NCBI RefSeq assembly: GCF_004526235.1
Contig: NZ_CP038159.1
Span: forward strand, 2,542,001 to 2,606,000
Direction: 5' to 3'
Source of the DNA: Sphingobacterium sp. CZ-2
Lineage (GTDB): Bacteria; Bacteroidota; Bacteroidia; Sphingobacteriales; Sphingobacteriaceae
DNA: 64,000 nt
Shown here: piece by piece, positions 1 through 9,414 of the stretch
Layout of the letters: each line of letters opens with the position of its first letter
How positions within the stretch are numbered: position 1 is the first letter of the stretch
The notes under the pieces: model-generated
What the model was told of the DNA's origin: nothing
Database searches by the model: none
What the model saw: only the letters and a program-made list of their open reading frames with translations
Made by a program: the position numbers and the translations under genes

Positions 1-116
1 AAAGCAATCTTACGGTTGAAAGGTTTGTTGCCCGCATAATTAGCTAAGGTGATCAAGATCGCGACCACTAAGGCAAGTAGCAATACAATTGCTAATGTGG
101 AATGTAGATGTAGCAT
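1..116 (-). CDS. Small membrane protein, N-terminal part only (runs off window)
   Basis: Reading leftwards from the ATG at 114-116, 38 codons remain open to the window edge. The translation begins MLHLHSTLAIVLLLALVVAI and continues with a hydrophobic helix (about residues 6-25) followed by a short basic stretch (NKPFNRK), so this is the first transmembrane segment of a membrane protein. The LHST-plus-helix opening resembles small four-helix proteins of Bacteroidota that are often labelled 'cytochrome B', but too little is visible to assign a function. A TAnnTTTG element on the same strand lies 21 nt upstream of the start. Confidence 0.6.
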   Translation of the reverse strand, partial: MLHLHSTLAIVLLLALVVAILITLANYAGNKPFNRKIA

Positions 117-137
117 AGTTTCTATAAATTTCAATCA

Positions 138-145
138 CAAATATA
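138..145 (-). promoter_or_regulatory. Candidate -7 element for the partial membrane protein
   Basis: Reads TATATTTG on the minus strand, matching the Bacteroidota primary-sigma -7 consensus TAnnTTTG. It lies directly after the stop codon of the M28 peptidase gene and 21 nt before the next ATG, so it can give that gene its own transcript. No convincing -33 TTG was found. Confidence 0.45.
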
Positions 146-1810
146 CTATTTTGAAAGTCGTTTGTCGCCTAATTCTTTAAACTCTGACTTAGCTTTGAAA
201 TTAGGGAAGGTATTTTCCATGGATAGGGTATATCCTATGTCAAAGAATAACCTGGTATCCGCGATTATCCCATCAAATTTCCAGTTTTCATCCACTTGAT
301 CGGTTACCGCATGGTATCTTCCGGCCAGTGCATTCCGACGGGTAGCTAAAGCAGCAGTATCCGTTTCTAAATAATCTCCCGCACTGCCCATATATAATCC
401 AGGAATTCCCTGTTTCACAAAGTTGAAATGATCCGAACGATAAAATCCACCAGAGGTAGGACTCCCTTCAGGTTTTAAGGTTCTACCGAATTTCTCGCCC
501 GATCTGATGGCATAATCCTCCAGTTCCGTCTGTCCGGTTCCTACCACCGAAAACCCATTTTGTGCTCCAACCGGATTAAAGGAATCCATGTTCAGGTTGG
601 CCACTGTTTTGTTCAATGGGAAAATAGGATGCTCCGCATAATATTGGGAGCCCAATAATCCTTGTTCCTCAGCCGTTACAGCTAAAAATACGATCGTTCT
701 TTCCGGTTTTACCTTTGCGGCTTTGAAAGCCTTTGCGATTTCAAACAAAGCGGCCACCCCAGTTGCATTGTCTATTGCACCATTGAAGATGGAATCTCCG
801 TTGGATACCTCTCCAATTCCTAAATGGTCCCAATGAGCGGTATAAATAATCGTTTCGTCCGCACGCTTGCTTCCTTCGATCTTTGCCAGTACATTATTTG
901 ATTTCGATTCCCGGAAACTGTTTTTTAAGGCGACGTTCGTGGTTAGATTCATCGGTACAGGCTTAAATCCTTTTTTCTTGGCATCTTCCATAACCTTCGG
1001 ATCAAAACCAGCAGCCTTGAATAATTTGTTTGCTGTTTCACCTGTTACCCAACCTTGAAAAGCCACTTGGTTCTTTCCTTTGTTTTCAGGAACCAATGAC
1101 AATTGCGGACCAGTCCAACCACCTCTTACCACATTCCAACCGTAGCTGGCGGCAGCCGTTTCATGGATGATCAGGACACCTGCAGCACCCTGTCTGGATG
1201 CTTCCTCAAATTTATAGGTCCAGCGACCATAATAGGTCATGGTATCTGCTTTAAACAGATTTTTATCATAGCGGCCAGGATCAGAAACCATCACCACAAC
1301 GGTCTTTCCTTTCACATCCAAACCCTCGTAATCATTCCAATTGTATTCTGGAGCCACGATTCCAAATCCTACAAAAACCAGCTCTGTATTTTCTACCTGG
1401 ATGTTTTCTTCCATCCTTGGCGAACCGATCACATAATCATCCAAAAAATCAACCGTAACATCGGTATTTTTCCCCTTGAAGGTAAGCGTATTCTCCACCG
1501 GTTTGGCGTCGATCTCCACCATAGGCACCTCTTGGAAATAAGAATTTCCGTTCCCTGGTGCTAAGCCCAGGGCCTTAAATTGCTCTTGAATATAATTTAC
1601 CGTGAGGGTATCGCCTTTTGTAAAGGGTTTTCTGCCCAAAAATTCATCCGATGCTAAAGTGGCCACATAGTTTTTGAAGCCTTCCTCCGTGATGGCATGG
1701 ATGGCTGTGGAATCCAACTTACCGCTATCAAAGCTTCCAGATTCGGAACCTGATTTACAGGATACCAAACCCAGTAAAGCCGCAGCAAAAAAATAGGTCG
1801 TTTTTTTCAT
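146..1810 (-). CDS. M28-family zinc aminopeptidase lipoprotein with PA domain
   Basis: A 554-residue exported lipoprotein predicted to be a di-zinc exopeptidase of family M28. The signal peptide ends in the lipobox LVSC, so Cys18 should be lipidated. Residues about 140-290 look like a protease-associated (PA) insertion, and the catalytic domain follows. The expected metal and catalytic positions are visible: H326 in AHWDHLG, D347 in GAIDNATG, the E381-E382 pair in TAEEQG, D409 in NMDSF and H461 in SDHF. It is the second gene of a pair with the SprT-like protein, starting 11 nt after that stop. It probably trims peptides in the periplasm or at the outer membrane; substrate specificity cannot be read from sequence. 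Confidence 0.9.
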   Translation of the reverse strand: MKKTTYFFAAALLGLVSCKSGSESGSFDSGKLDSTAIHAITEEGFKNYVATLASDEFLGRKPFTKGDTLTVNYIQEQFKALGLAPGNGNSYFQEVPMVEIDAKPVENTLTFKGKNTDVTVDFLDDYVIGSPRMEENIQVENTELVFVGFGIVAPEYNWNDYEGLDVKGKTVVVMVSDPGRYDKNLFKADTMTYYGRWTYKFEEASRQGAAGVLIIHETAAASYGWNVVRGGWTGPQLSLVPENKGKNQVAFQGWVTGETANKLFKAAGFDPKVMEDAKKKGFKPVPMNLTTNVALKNSFRESKSNNVLAKIEGSKRADETIIYTAHWDHLGIGEVSNGDSIFNGAIDNATGVAALFEIAKAFKAAKVKPERTIVFLAVTAEEQGLLGSQYYAEHPIFPLNKTVANLNMDSFNPVGAQNGFSVVGTGQTELEDYAIRSGEKFGRTLKPEGSPTSGGFYRSDHFNFVKQGIPGLYMGSAGDYLETDTAALATRRNALAGRYHAVTDQVDENWKFDGIIADTRLFFDIGYTLSMENTFPNFKAKSEFKELGDKRLSK

Positions 1811-1821
1811 TTTTAATGGTT

Positions 1822-2439
1822 TTATGGTTTTTCTATCGGAAAAACTTCAGCAATTGGATGGAAAAGATAGATCCGCTGGCTAGAAACCTCCAGGCATTTA
1901 TACCTTTTTCGAAGTTTCTCCTGTTTCTGGAATATCCTTCCGCTCTTGATACTGAAGTACTGTTGGAACTCCAGCGTGTCAATCGTCACGATCTCCTCCC
2001 GTTTGCTGTCATAGTTTTTCAACGTCTTGTATAGATTCAGATCGGTGCAGCTAGAAGCTGCTGGATTGTTCATATACTTGACCAAAGCGCTGGTCACATC
2101 TGCCGGAAATAGATTCAATCTGATGAAGGGATCCATTAATCCCTTAAAGTTATTCTTCCATTCCGTCCCATGTGGCCTAACCTTGTTCTTGTGGTTCTGC
2201 CAGGTTTTCAGATGGGCAAATTCATGAACCGTGGTGATGAGAAAAGAAAATGGATTCAAATCATGGTTAATGGTAATCTGATGGGGTTCATTTTTGAATG
2301 GCGAACGATAATCGCCGAGTTTTGAACTCCGTGATTTGGTCACCTTGAACCTACAGGCAGTATCATTGATCCATTGGGAAATGATCGGCGCTGCAGCTTC
2401 TGGAATATACTTGCTCAACTGTTTGCTAAAATCCGGCAT
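1822..2439 (-). CDS. SprT-like zinc metalloprotease domain protein
   Basis: A 205-residue cytoplasmic protein with no signal peptide. It carries the SprT/WSS1-type metalloprotease signature: HEFAH at residues 72-76 (H72, E73, H76) and a third probable ligand H90 in RPHGTEWK. The family includes eukaryotic Spartan, which clears DNA-protein crosslinks; bacterial SprT homologues are poorly characterised, so a repair role here is inference. recN is its divergent neighbour, 104 bp away, which is at least consistent. The start is the ATG at 2437-2439; a -7 element lies only 6 nt upstream, so the leader is very short or absent. Confidence 0.8.
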   Translation of the reverse strand: MPDFSKQLSKYIPEAAAPIISQWINDTACRFKVTKSRSSKLGDYRSPFKNEPHQITINHDLNPFSFLITTVHEFAHLKTWQNHKNKVRPHGTEWKNNFKGLMDPFIRLNLFPADVTSALVKYMNNPAASSCTDLNLYKTLKNYDSKREEIVTIDTLEFQQYFSIKSGRIFQKQEKLRKRYKCLEVSSQRIYLFHPIAEVFPIEKP

Positions 2440-2445
2440 GAACTA

Positions 2446-2453
2446 CAAACATA
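2446..2453 (-). promoter_or_regulatory. -7 promoter element for the SprT-like/M28 pair
   Basis: TATGTTTG on the minus strand fits TAnnTTTG. Only 6 nt separate it from the ATG, so the transcript would begin at or within a few bases of the start codon. Confidence 0.5.
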
Positions 2454-2516
2454 TTAGTTTAACATTAGAATTAATAATATAAAATATTCAAATTTCCCGT
2501 TGGAAACAGAATTAAC

Positions 2517-2524
2517 TATATTTG
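2517..2524 (+). promoter_or_regulatory. -7 promoter element for recN
   Basis: TATATTTG matches TAnnTTTG, 19 nt before the recN ATG. A TTG at 2500-2502 is nearer (14 nt) than the usual 19-21 nt spacing, so the -33 box is uncertain. Confidence 0.5.
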
Positions 2525-2543
2525 AGGGTAAGTCAAAACATAC

Positions 2544-4196
2544 ATGTTAAGTAAACTGCTGATAAAAAACTATGCATTGATAGATGCATTGGATATTTCA
2601 TTCGACCATAAACTCAATATCATTACCGGAGAAACCGGAGCCGGTAAATCCATCATTATGGGGGCATTGGGACTAATCCTGGGCAACCGTGCCGAAAGCA
2701 AACATTTTTTTGATGAAAAATCAAAATGTATCATTGAAGGACATTTTGATGTGCAGCATTATCAGTTGCAGGATCTCTTTCAGCAGCTTGATCTGGATTA
2801 TGATGACTTATCCATTATCCGTCGAGAAATTCATGCCGACGGAAAATCCCGTGCATTTGTAAATGATACACCCGTGACCTTGCAGACCTTGAAGGTATTA
2901 GGCGAGCGATTGATCGATATCCATTCCCAGCATGCCACCTTACAGATCAATACCGAAGCTTTTCAGTTGTTGGTATTGGATACCGTAGCCCAGCATACTG
3001 ACTTTTTGCAGGATTATAAACAACAATACCAAAGCTATAAGAAGTCCAGTCAGGAGCTTAAAGATATGGAAGAGGACCTGGCAAAATCCAGGGCGGAATA
3101 CGATTATCAGCAATTTATTTTCAATGAATTGGAACAGGCGAATCTGCAGGAAGGAGAGCAGGCTGAAATGGAAGCCGAGCAGAGCCAATTGGAGAACGCG
3201 GAAGAGATCAAGCGCCAATTCCATGCAGCAGGTCAAGTCCTTCAAGGGGAAGAGATCAATGTATTGGATAGTCTGAAAGCTGCATCTAATGCGGTGCAGC
3301 AAGGAATCCGTTATTTGCCTTCTGCTGAACATATAAATGAACGCATGCAATCAGTGATCATTGAATTGAAGGATATTGCAGCAGAAGTGGAGCAGATCGC
3401 GGATGGGGTAAGTATGGATGAAGAAAGATTGACCTTGATAAATGAACGTTTAACAGTGCTTTATGATCTTCAGAAAAAGCATCGGGTGGATCATGTGGAA
3501 GGGTTGATTCAATTGCGCGAGGAATTGGAAAGTAAAATGCAGTCTTCTTCGGATTTGGAAGAAAAGATCGAAGCATTGAAGAAAAGTTTGGAAGTAGTAT
3601 TTGCAGGGCTTCAAACGAAAGCGGAAAAGATCAGCTTGAATCGGGAGAAGGCGACTAAGATATTGGAGAAGGAGGTGACACAGGTATTGGCGAGGGTGGG
3701 AATGCCACATGCGCAATTGAAGGTGGAACTGAAAAGATTGGATAAATTTAAATCGACGGGACAGGATGAAGTTTCCTTTCTGTTTTCGGCAAATAAGGGG
3801 CAATCTTTGCAGGCTATTCATAAGGTAGCTTCGGGAGGGGAGTTGTCGAGGGTGATGTTGGCGATTAAGTCGCTGGTGGCAAAAACTTCGGCTTTGCCTA
3901 CGATAATTTTTGATGAGATTGATACGGGGATATCGGGAGAGGTGGCTTTAAGGGTTGGGGAATTGATGGAAGAACTGGCGGAGAATATGCAGGTGATCAG
4001 TATTACGCATTTGCCTCAGATTGCTTCACAGGGTGATAGCCACTTTAAGGTGTATAAAGAAGATAAAGGCGAAAAAACAAAATCTAATATTGTGTTGATG
4101 GATAAGGAGGAGAGGGTTATGGAAATTGCGCAGATGTTAAGTGGAGCGAATCCGGAAGCCACAGCTGTACAACATGCACGGGAAATGTTGAAGTAG
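2544..4196 (+). CDS. recN: DNA repair protein RecN
   Basis: A 550-residue SMC-like ATPase acting early in double-strand break repair. The Walker A motif GETGAGKS is at residues 29-36; the ABC signature SGGELSRVMLAIKS and the Walker B segment IIFDEIDTGISGEVA lie in the last quarter, with the long coiled-coil region (about 150-370) between the two half-domains. The length is typical for RecN (about 550-560). No SOS box was recognised upstream, only a TAnnTTTG element. The gene is followed within 5 nt by a long palindromic repeat that separates it from a convergent lipoprotein gene. Confidence 0.97.
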   Translation: MLSKLLIKNYALIDALDISFDHKLNIITGETGAGKSIIMGALGLILGNRAESKHFFDEKSKCIIEGHFDVQHYQLQDLFQQLDLDYDDLSIIRREIHADGKSRAFVNDTPVTLQTLKVLGERLIDIHSQHATLQINTEAFQLLVLDTVAQHTDFLQDYKQQYQSYKKSSQELKDMEEDLAKSRAEYDYQQFIFNELEQANLQEGEQAEMEAEQSQLENAEEIKRQFHAAGQVLQGEEINVLDSLKAASNAVQQGIRYLPSAEHINERMQSVIIELKDIAAEVEQIADGVSMDEERLTLINERLTVLYDLQKKHRVDHVEGLIQLREELESKMQSSSDLEEKIEALKKSLEVVFAGLQTKAEKISLNREKATKILEKEVTQVLARVGMPHAQLKVELKRLDKFKSTGQDEVSFLFSANKGQSLQAIHKVASGGELSRVMLAIKSLVAKTSALPTIIFDEIDTGISGEVALRVGELMEELAENMQVISITHLPQIASQGDSHFKVYKEDKGEKTKSNIVLMDKEERVMEIAQMLSGANPEATAVQHAREMLK

Positions 4197-4201
4197 GTTA
4201 T

Positions 4202-4426
4202 CGTCATTGCGAGGCTTACGTCATTGCGAGGAGGTACGACGAAGCAATCTTTGAACTATGCCTCCAGAGCATCAATCTTTTGTCATGCTGAGCGGAGTCG
4301 AAGGATCTGTACGGTTACAAACGAACAGATCCTTCGACTCCGCTCAGCATGACATGCGGGAAGATTGCTTCGTTCCTCGCAATGACGAATGGCTCCTCGC
4401 ATTAACGAAAACCTCGCAATGACGAG
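4202..4426. repeat. Dispersed long palindromic repeat, copy 1
   Basis: Nested inverted repeat. The outer arm CGTCATTGCGAGGAGGTACG... on the left is mirrored by GATTGCTTCGTTCCTCGCAA... on the right. The inner arm TGTCATGCTGAGCGGAGTCG... (4281-4310) pairs perfectly over 30 bp with 4325-4354 across a 14-nt loop. It fills the gap between the convergent recN and lipoprotein genes. As RNA it would form a very stable hairpin from either strand, so it may end both transcripts. Four further copies occur in this window. Confidence 0.9.
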
Positions 4427-4431
4427 TATAT

Positions 4432-4851
4432 CTAATTACCTACCAAACCCTCCGTCAATCCAACTTTGATTAACATTTTTTCAGGTCTAACAGGTGCTCC
4501 AGTACCTCTATATTCCGCATAAACAGCAACCGATCCAACAGCATAATTTGCAGTGAAATGGTAATCACGAATGGTTCCTGGCAAAAGCTCATAAAGATTG
4601 GAATGACTCTCAAACAAAGCTGCTACACTTACAATTCCATCTTCAAAAATTACTTCATCTAAATCCGGCTCATCAATGATTAATTCATAAGTTGGACGAT
4701 CAGCAGTAATTGCTTTCCAAGCTGAAGGTTCAATAGTATACACATACGTATAAGTCCTAGTAGAGTTCGGATCCATTACCTCTTTAGTACAAGAACTAAA
4801 GCTGACCAAACTTGCTGTTGCAATTGCAAAGGCTAATAAAAGTTTTTTCAT
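4432..4851 (-). CDS. Small lipoprotein of unknown function
   Basis: 139 residues from the ATG at 4849-4851. The frame is open further upstream, but this start gives a clean signal peptide (MKKLLLAFAI...) ending in the lipobox SFSSC with Cys21, so the protein should be lipid-anchored. The mature part is acidic and rich in Tyr, Thr and Pro (for example EPDLDEVIFEDG) with alternating polar and hydrophobic residues, suggesting a small beta-rich domain. I do not recognise a family. It stands alone, with clpC and its terminator upstream and a palindromic repeat immediately downstream. Confidence 0.75.
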   Translation of the reverse strand: MKKLLLAFAIATASLVSFSSCTKEVMDPNSTRTYTYVYTIEPSAWKAITADRPTYELIIDEPDLDEVIFEDGIVSVAALFESHSNLYELLPGTIRDYHFTANYAVGSVAVYAEYRGTGAPVRPEKMLIKVGLTEGLVGN

Positions 4852-4947
4852 GAGAAGAGTTATTATATTGTTATTAATCTGTTTCTTATGGGTTAAGACA
4901 ACCCAAACCCCAAAAAGTTTAAACCTTTTTAACAAATATTTTGCCAT

Positions 4948-4977
4948 AAAAAAAGCCGGATGAGTATCATCCGGCCT
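4948..4977 (-). terminator. Rho-independent terminator of clpC
   Basis: On the minus strand the stem GCCGGATGA/TCATCCGGC with a 3-nt loop is followed by a run of seven T, 20 nt past the clpC stop codon. Confidence 0.85.
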
Positions 4978-4996
4978 TTCCTATACAAAATTGAAC

Positions 4997-7558
4997 TTAG
5001 TCTTTTTTCTTATTATCCTTAGATTCAGAGGCTAAAGAAGAATCATCCTTCTGGTTTTTTTCGGCAGAAGAAACCACAATTTCTTGTTTTTCTTCATTGT
5101 AATCCACCAAAATAGTGTCCCCATTTTTCAGATCTCCTTTAAGGATCTCCTCTGCGATTGGGTCTTCCAAATATTTCTGGATCGCACGTTTCAACGGACG
5201 GGCTCCAAAATTACTGTCATAACCTTTCTCTGCAATATGGTTCTTCGCTTTCTCTGTCAAGTTGATCGGATGTCCCAATGCTTCGATACGGGCGAATAAA
5301 GATTTCAATTCAATATCAATGATTTTGAAGATATGATCTTTGTTCAACGAGTTGAAGACAATAACATCATCAATACGGTTCAAGAACTCTGGTGCAAAAG
5401 CACGTTTTAAAGCCGTTTCAATCACACCTCTGGAATGAGAATCAGCTTGGTTCTCTTTCGCAGCGGTTGTGAAACCAACCCCTTGACCAAACTCTTTCAA
5501 TTGGCGTGCACCAATGTTCGAAGTCATGATAATGATGGTATTGCGGAAGTCCACCTTACGACCCAAACTATCAGTCAACTGTCCTTCGTCCAAAACCTGT
5601 AACAACAGGTTGAAAACATCCGGGTGAGCTTTTTCGATCTCATCCAACAAGACAACTGCATACGGCTTACGACGAACCTTCTCGGTCAACTGACCTCCTT
5701 CTTCATAACCAACATATCCTGGAGGCGCTCCCACCAAGCGGGATACCGCGAATTTCTCCATATATTCACTCATGTCGATCTGAATCAATGCATCTTCCGA
5801 ATCAAACATGAAACGTGCAAGTTCTTTTGCCAATTCCGTTTTACCAACGCCGGTCGGACCTAAGAAGATGAAGGAACCAATAGGTTTCTTCGGATCTTTC
5901 AATCCTGCTCTGGTACGTTGGATCGCTTTCACCAATTTCTGAACAGCATCATCCTGGCCGATGATACGACCTTTCATGGAATCGCCCATGTTCAATAATT
6001 TCTGGCTGTCCGTTTGGTTCACACGTTGAACTGGAATACCAGTCATCATGGATACTACCTCGGCCACATTATCTTCCGTTACGGTATATCGTTTGGTTTT
6101 GGTTTCCGCTTCCCAAGCTGTTTTTTCCTTCTCTAATTCCTCGATCAATTTTTTCTCGGTATCACGAAGTTTAGCAGCTTCTTCATATTTCTGCGAACGA
6201 ACGACCTTGTTCTTCTCTACTTTCACATCCTCTATCTTCTCTTCGATATCGATGATACTCTGAGGGACATGGATATTGTTCAAGTGTACACGAGAACCTG
6301 ATTCATCCAAGGCATCGATAGCCTTGTCTGGTAAGAAACGATCCGTAATATAGCGCGTAGTCAAAGACACACAAGCCTCGATGGCTTCTGGGGTATAGGT
6401 TACATTGTGGTGTTCCTCATACTTGTCCTTGATACGGTTCAAAATCTCGATCGTATCATCATAGGTAGTCGGCTCCACCGTTACCTTTTGGAAACGACGA
6501 TCCAATGCGCCATCTTTCTCTATATACTGACGGTATTCATCCAAGGTAGTTGCCCCGATACATTGGATCTCTCCACGAGCCAATGCCGGTTTGAACATGT
6601 TCGATGCATCCAATGAACCTGATGCACCTCCAGCACCAACAATGGTGTGGATCTCATCAATGAACAGAATTACATCTGGTGATTTTTCCAATTCGTTCAT
6701 CACCGCTTTCATCCGCTCCTCAAACTGACCGCGGTATTTTGTACCTGCAACCAAGGATGCCAAATCTAGGGTAACTACACGTTTATTGAATAGCACACGA
6801 GAAACCTTCCGTTGGATAATCCGTAAAGCCAATCCCTCAGCAATGGCTGATTTACCAACTCCTGGTTCTCCAATCAAAATCGGATTGTTCTTCTTCCTTC
6901 TGGAAAGAATCTGAGATACTCGTTCAATTTCTTTTTCACGACCAACGATCGGATCCAATTTACCTTCCTCCGCTGCTTTCGTCAAGTCACGACCGAAATT
7001 ATCCAAAACTGGAGTTTTCGATTTGATATCAGAAACCTTCTTAGGGGTTGTAAATTGCGATTCTTCTTCGTTATAATCCTCGTCACCTCCGGAAGGCGAA
7101 TTCGATGCCTCGTCGGTGATGCTGGTCGCATTCTGTTCTACTTCTGTTTTGAAAACATTGTAGGAAACATTGAACTGTGATAAAATCTGTGAAGCAATAT
7201 TATCCTCATCCCGTAGGATGGCCAATAATAAATGTTCGGTTCCAATAATATCACTTTTGAATATCTTAGCTTCCAAATAGGTAATCTTCAATACTTTTTC
7301 TGCCTGTTTAGTCAGTGGCATGTTACTGATCGATGTACGGGAAACAGAAGGCCCCATAACGGCCTCCTCTATGGCTTGCCTTACAGCGGCCATGTCAACG
7401 CCGATATTCTTCAATATCTTGATCGCTACTCCATCGCCCTCACGGATAAGACCAAGTAATAAATGCTCTGTGCCTATATACTCGTGTCTTAAGCGAAGTG
7501 CTTCTTCTCGAGAGTACGAGATCACGTCTTTGACCCGGGGTGAAAATTTTGCTTCCAT
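4997..7558 (-). CDS. clpC: ATP-dependent Clp protease ATPase subunit ClpC
   Basis: An 853-residue Hsp100 unfoldase that feeds substrates to ClpP. Two Clp-N repeats occupy residues about 1-145. AAA+ module 1 has Walker A GEPGVGKS at 230-237. The middle domain contains a UVR-like coiled coil ([15 protein letters not shown] region), which marks ClpC rather than ClpA or ClpB. AAA+ module 2 has GPTGVGKT at 567-574. The tripeptide V694-G695-F696 fits the ClpP-docking loop (IGF/VGF type), so it should work with ClpP rather than only as a disaggregase. The C-terminus is Lys/Asp/Ser-rich. It is a single-gene unit, divergent from ettA, with its own terminator. Confidence 0.96.
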   Translation of the reverse strand: MEAKFSPRVKDVISYSREEALRLRHEYIGTEHLLLGLIREGDGVAIKILKNIGVDMAAVRQAIEEAVMGPSVSRTSISNMPLTKQAEKVLKITYLEAKIFKSDIIGTEHLLLAILRDEDNIASQILSQFNVSYNVFKTEVEQNATSITDEASNSPSGGDEDYNEEESQFTTPKKVSDIKSKTPVLDNFGRDLTKAAEEGKLDPIVGREKEIERVSQILSRRKKNNPILIGEPGVGKSAIAEGLALRIIQRKVSRVLFNKRVVTLDLASLVAGTKYRGQFEERMKAVMNELEKSPDVILFIDEIHTIVGAGGASGSLDASNMFKPALARGEIQCIGATTLDEYRQYIEKDGALDRRFQKVTVEPTTYDDTIEILNRIKDKYEEHHNVTYTPEAIEACVSLTTRYITDRFLPDKAIDALDESGSRVHLNNIHVPQSIIDIEEKIEDVKVEKNKVVRSQKYEEAAKLRDTEKKLIEELEKEKTAWEAETKTKRYTVTEDNVAEVVSMMTGIPVQRVNQTDSQKLLNMGDSMKGRIIGQDDAVQKLVKAIQRTRAGLKDPKKPIGSFIFLGPTGVGKTELAKELARFMFDSEDALIQIDMSEYMEKFAVSRLVGAPPGYVGYEEGGQLTEKVRRKPYAVVLLDEIEKAHPDVFNLLLQVLDEGQLTDSLGRKVDFRNTIIIMTSNIGARQLKEFGQGVGFTTAAKENQADSHSRGVIETALKRAFAPEFLNRIDDVIVFNSLNKDHIFKIIDIELKSLFARIEALGHPINLTEKAKNHIAEKGYDSNFGARPLKRAIQKYLEDPIAEEILKGDLKNGDTILVDYNEEKQEIVVSSAEKNQKDDSSLASESKDNKKKD

Positions 7559-7695
7559 TAAATTCCTTTCTCTATTAAATCGGGTGATAATTGTATAAAT
7601 GTAATAAAAATACCCTTTACACCCTTTTGTTACTTTATATTTTTATCAACAATTAGACCATAGCGCGAAAACTATCAAATTGTCAGTAATTCCAT

Positions 7696-7703
7696 TATCT
7701 TTG
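7696..7703 (+). promoter_or_regulatory. -7 promoter element for ettA and probably the downstream kinase/regulator
   Basis: TATCTTTG, an exact TAnnTTTG match, 22 nt upstream of the ettA ATG in the 167-bp gap divergent from clpC. Confidence 0.55.
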
Positions 7704-7725
7704 TGGAAAAAGTTTCATCATCCTT

Positions 7726-9408
7726 ATGTCAGACGAGAAAATTATCTTTTCCATGGCAGGCGTGAATAAAATTCACCCGCCATCCAAGCAAGTACTCAAG
7801 AATATCTATCTATCCTTTTTCTATGGAGCTAAAATAGGGGTCATTGGTTTAAATGGTTCCGGAAAATCTTCCCTATTGAAAATCATCGCCGGTATCGATA
7901 AATCCTACCAGGGCGAAGTGGTGTTCTCACCAGGTTATTCTGTAGGTTATTTAGCACAGGAACCCGAATTGGATAAAACAAAGACGGTATTGGAGATTGT
8001 GGAAGAAGGTGTTGCTGAAACAAAAGCCATCCTTCAGGAATATGAAGATATCAATGAAAAGTTTGGTCTGCCGGAAGTCTATGAGAATCCTGATGAAATG
8101 GATAAATTATTGGCTAGGCAAGGCGAGTTACAGGATATGATCGATGCGAGCAATGCCTGGGAATTGGATTCGAAATTGGAACGCGCCATGGATGCTTTAC
8201 GTTGTCCGGAGCCGGATACCTTAATTGCCAATTTGTCAGGGGGTGAGCGAAGAAGGGTGGCGTTATGTCGTCTTTTATTGCAAGAACCAGATGTCTTGTT
8301 GTTGGATGAGCCTACCAACCACTTGGATGCCGAATCCATCGATTGGTTAGAGCAACATTTACAGCAATATAAAGGTACGGTAATCGCCGTTACACACGAC
8401 CGTTACTTCTTGGATAATGTAGCCGGTTGGATCCTGGAATTAGACCGTGGTGAAGGTATTCCTTGGAAAGGGAATTATTCTTCCTGGTTAGATCAGAAAG
8501 CCAAACGTTTGGCTCAGGAAGAAAAACAGGAAACCAAGCGTCAGAAAACATTAGAACGCGAATTGGAATGGGTAAAAATGGCACCAAAAGCCAGACATGC
8601 CAAATCCAAAGCCCGTTTACATAATTATGAAAAATTAGCCTCTGAGGAGACCAAAGAACGCGAAGAGAAATTGGAGCTGTTCATTCCTCCAGGCCTTCGA
8701 TTAGGCAATGTGGTGATCGAAACAACCAATGTATCCAAAGCCTATGGCGATCGGATCTTATTTGAAAATTTAAGCTTCTCCCTTCCTCCAGCAGGTATTG
8801 TGGGTATTATCGGTCCAAATGGTGCCGGTAAAACGACCCTTTTCCGATTGATCACAGGTCAGGAAGAACCAGATTCGGGAACATTCCGGGTAGGAGAGAC
8901 CGTGGCTCTGGGCTATGTAGACCAGATGCACGATGATCTGGATGCCAACAAATCCGTTTGGGAAAATATTACCGATGGAAATGAGAACATCCAATTAGGA
9001 AATCGTCCGGTGAATTCCCGTGCTTATGTTTCCAAATTCAATTTCAATGGCGCCGACCAACAGAAGAAAATCGCTGTATTATCCGGTGGTGAACGAAATA
9101 GGGTACACTTGGCCATTACCTTGAAAAAGGGATCCAATGTGCTATTACTCGATGAGCCGACCAATGACATCGATGTGAATACCCTGCGGGCCTTGGAAGA
9201 AGGTTTGGAGAATTTCGGTGGATGTGCGGTGATCATCTCCCACGACCGTTGGTTCCTAAACCGCATCTGTACGCATATTCTTGCCTTTGAAGGGGATTCG
9301 CAAGTCTACTTCTTCGAAGGAAATTATACCGAATACGAAGAGAACAGAAAGAAACGTTTAGGTGATGTAGGTCCGAAAAGAATTAAGTATAAAAAACTTG
9401 TAAAATAA
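7726..9408 (+). CDS. ettA: Energy-dependent translational throttle protein EttA (ABC-F)
   Basis: A 560-residue cytoplasmic ABC-F ATPase with two nucleotide-binding domains and no membrane segments. Walker A motifs are GLNGSGKS (41-48) and GPNGAGKT (363-370); the signatures are LSGGERRRV and LSGGERNRV. Between them is the basic interdomain linker (KQETKRQKTLERELEWVKM...) that ABC-F proteins place in the ribosomal E site. The length and the opening FSMAGVNKIHPPSKQVLK are those of EttA, which in E. coli gates the first peptide bond according to the ATP/ADP ratio. The next gene starts 6 nt after its stop, so the kinase-regulator pair is probably cotranscribed with it. Confidence 0.95.
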   Translation: MSDEKIIFSMAGVNKIHPPSKQVLKNIYLSFFYGAKIGVIGLNGSGKSSLLKIIAGIDKSYQGEVVFSPGYSVGYLAQEPELDKTKTVLEIVEEGVAETKAILQEYEDINEKFGLPEVYENPDEMDKLLARQGELQDMIDASNAWELDSKLERAMDALRCPEPDTLIANLSGGERRRVALCRLLLQEPDVLLLDEPTNHLDAESIDWLEQHLQQYKGTVIAVTHDRYFLDNVAGWILELDRGEGIPWKGNYSSWLDQKAKRLAQEEKQETKRQKTLERELEWVKMAPKARHAKSKARLHNYEKLASEETKEREEKLELFIPPGLRLGNVVIETTNVSKAYGDRILFENLSFSLPPAGIVGIIGPNGAGKTTLFRLITGQEEPDSGTFRVGETVALGYVDQMHDDLDANKSVWENITDGNENIQLGNRPVNSRAYVSKFNFNGADQQKKIAVLSGGERNRVHLAITLKKGSNVLLLDEPTNDIDVNTLRALEEGLENFGGCAVIISHDRWFLNRICTHILAFEGDSQVYFFEGNYTEYEENRKKRLGDVGPKRIKYKKLVK

Positions 9409-9414
9409 AGATTA

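Noticed and set aside
4202..4426. CRISPR array
   Set aside because: Repeats are nested inverted arms rather than regularly spaced direct repeats, copies are far apart, and no cas genes are present.
4852..4947. N-terminal extension of the small lipoprotein
   Set aside because: The extension would place the signal peptide internally; starting at 4851 gives a standard lipoprotein signal.
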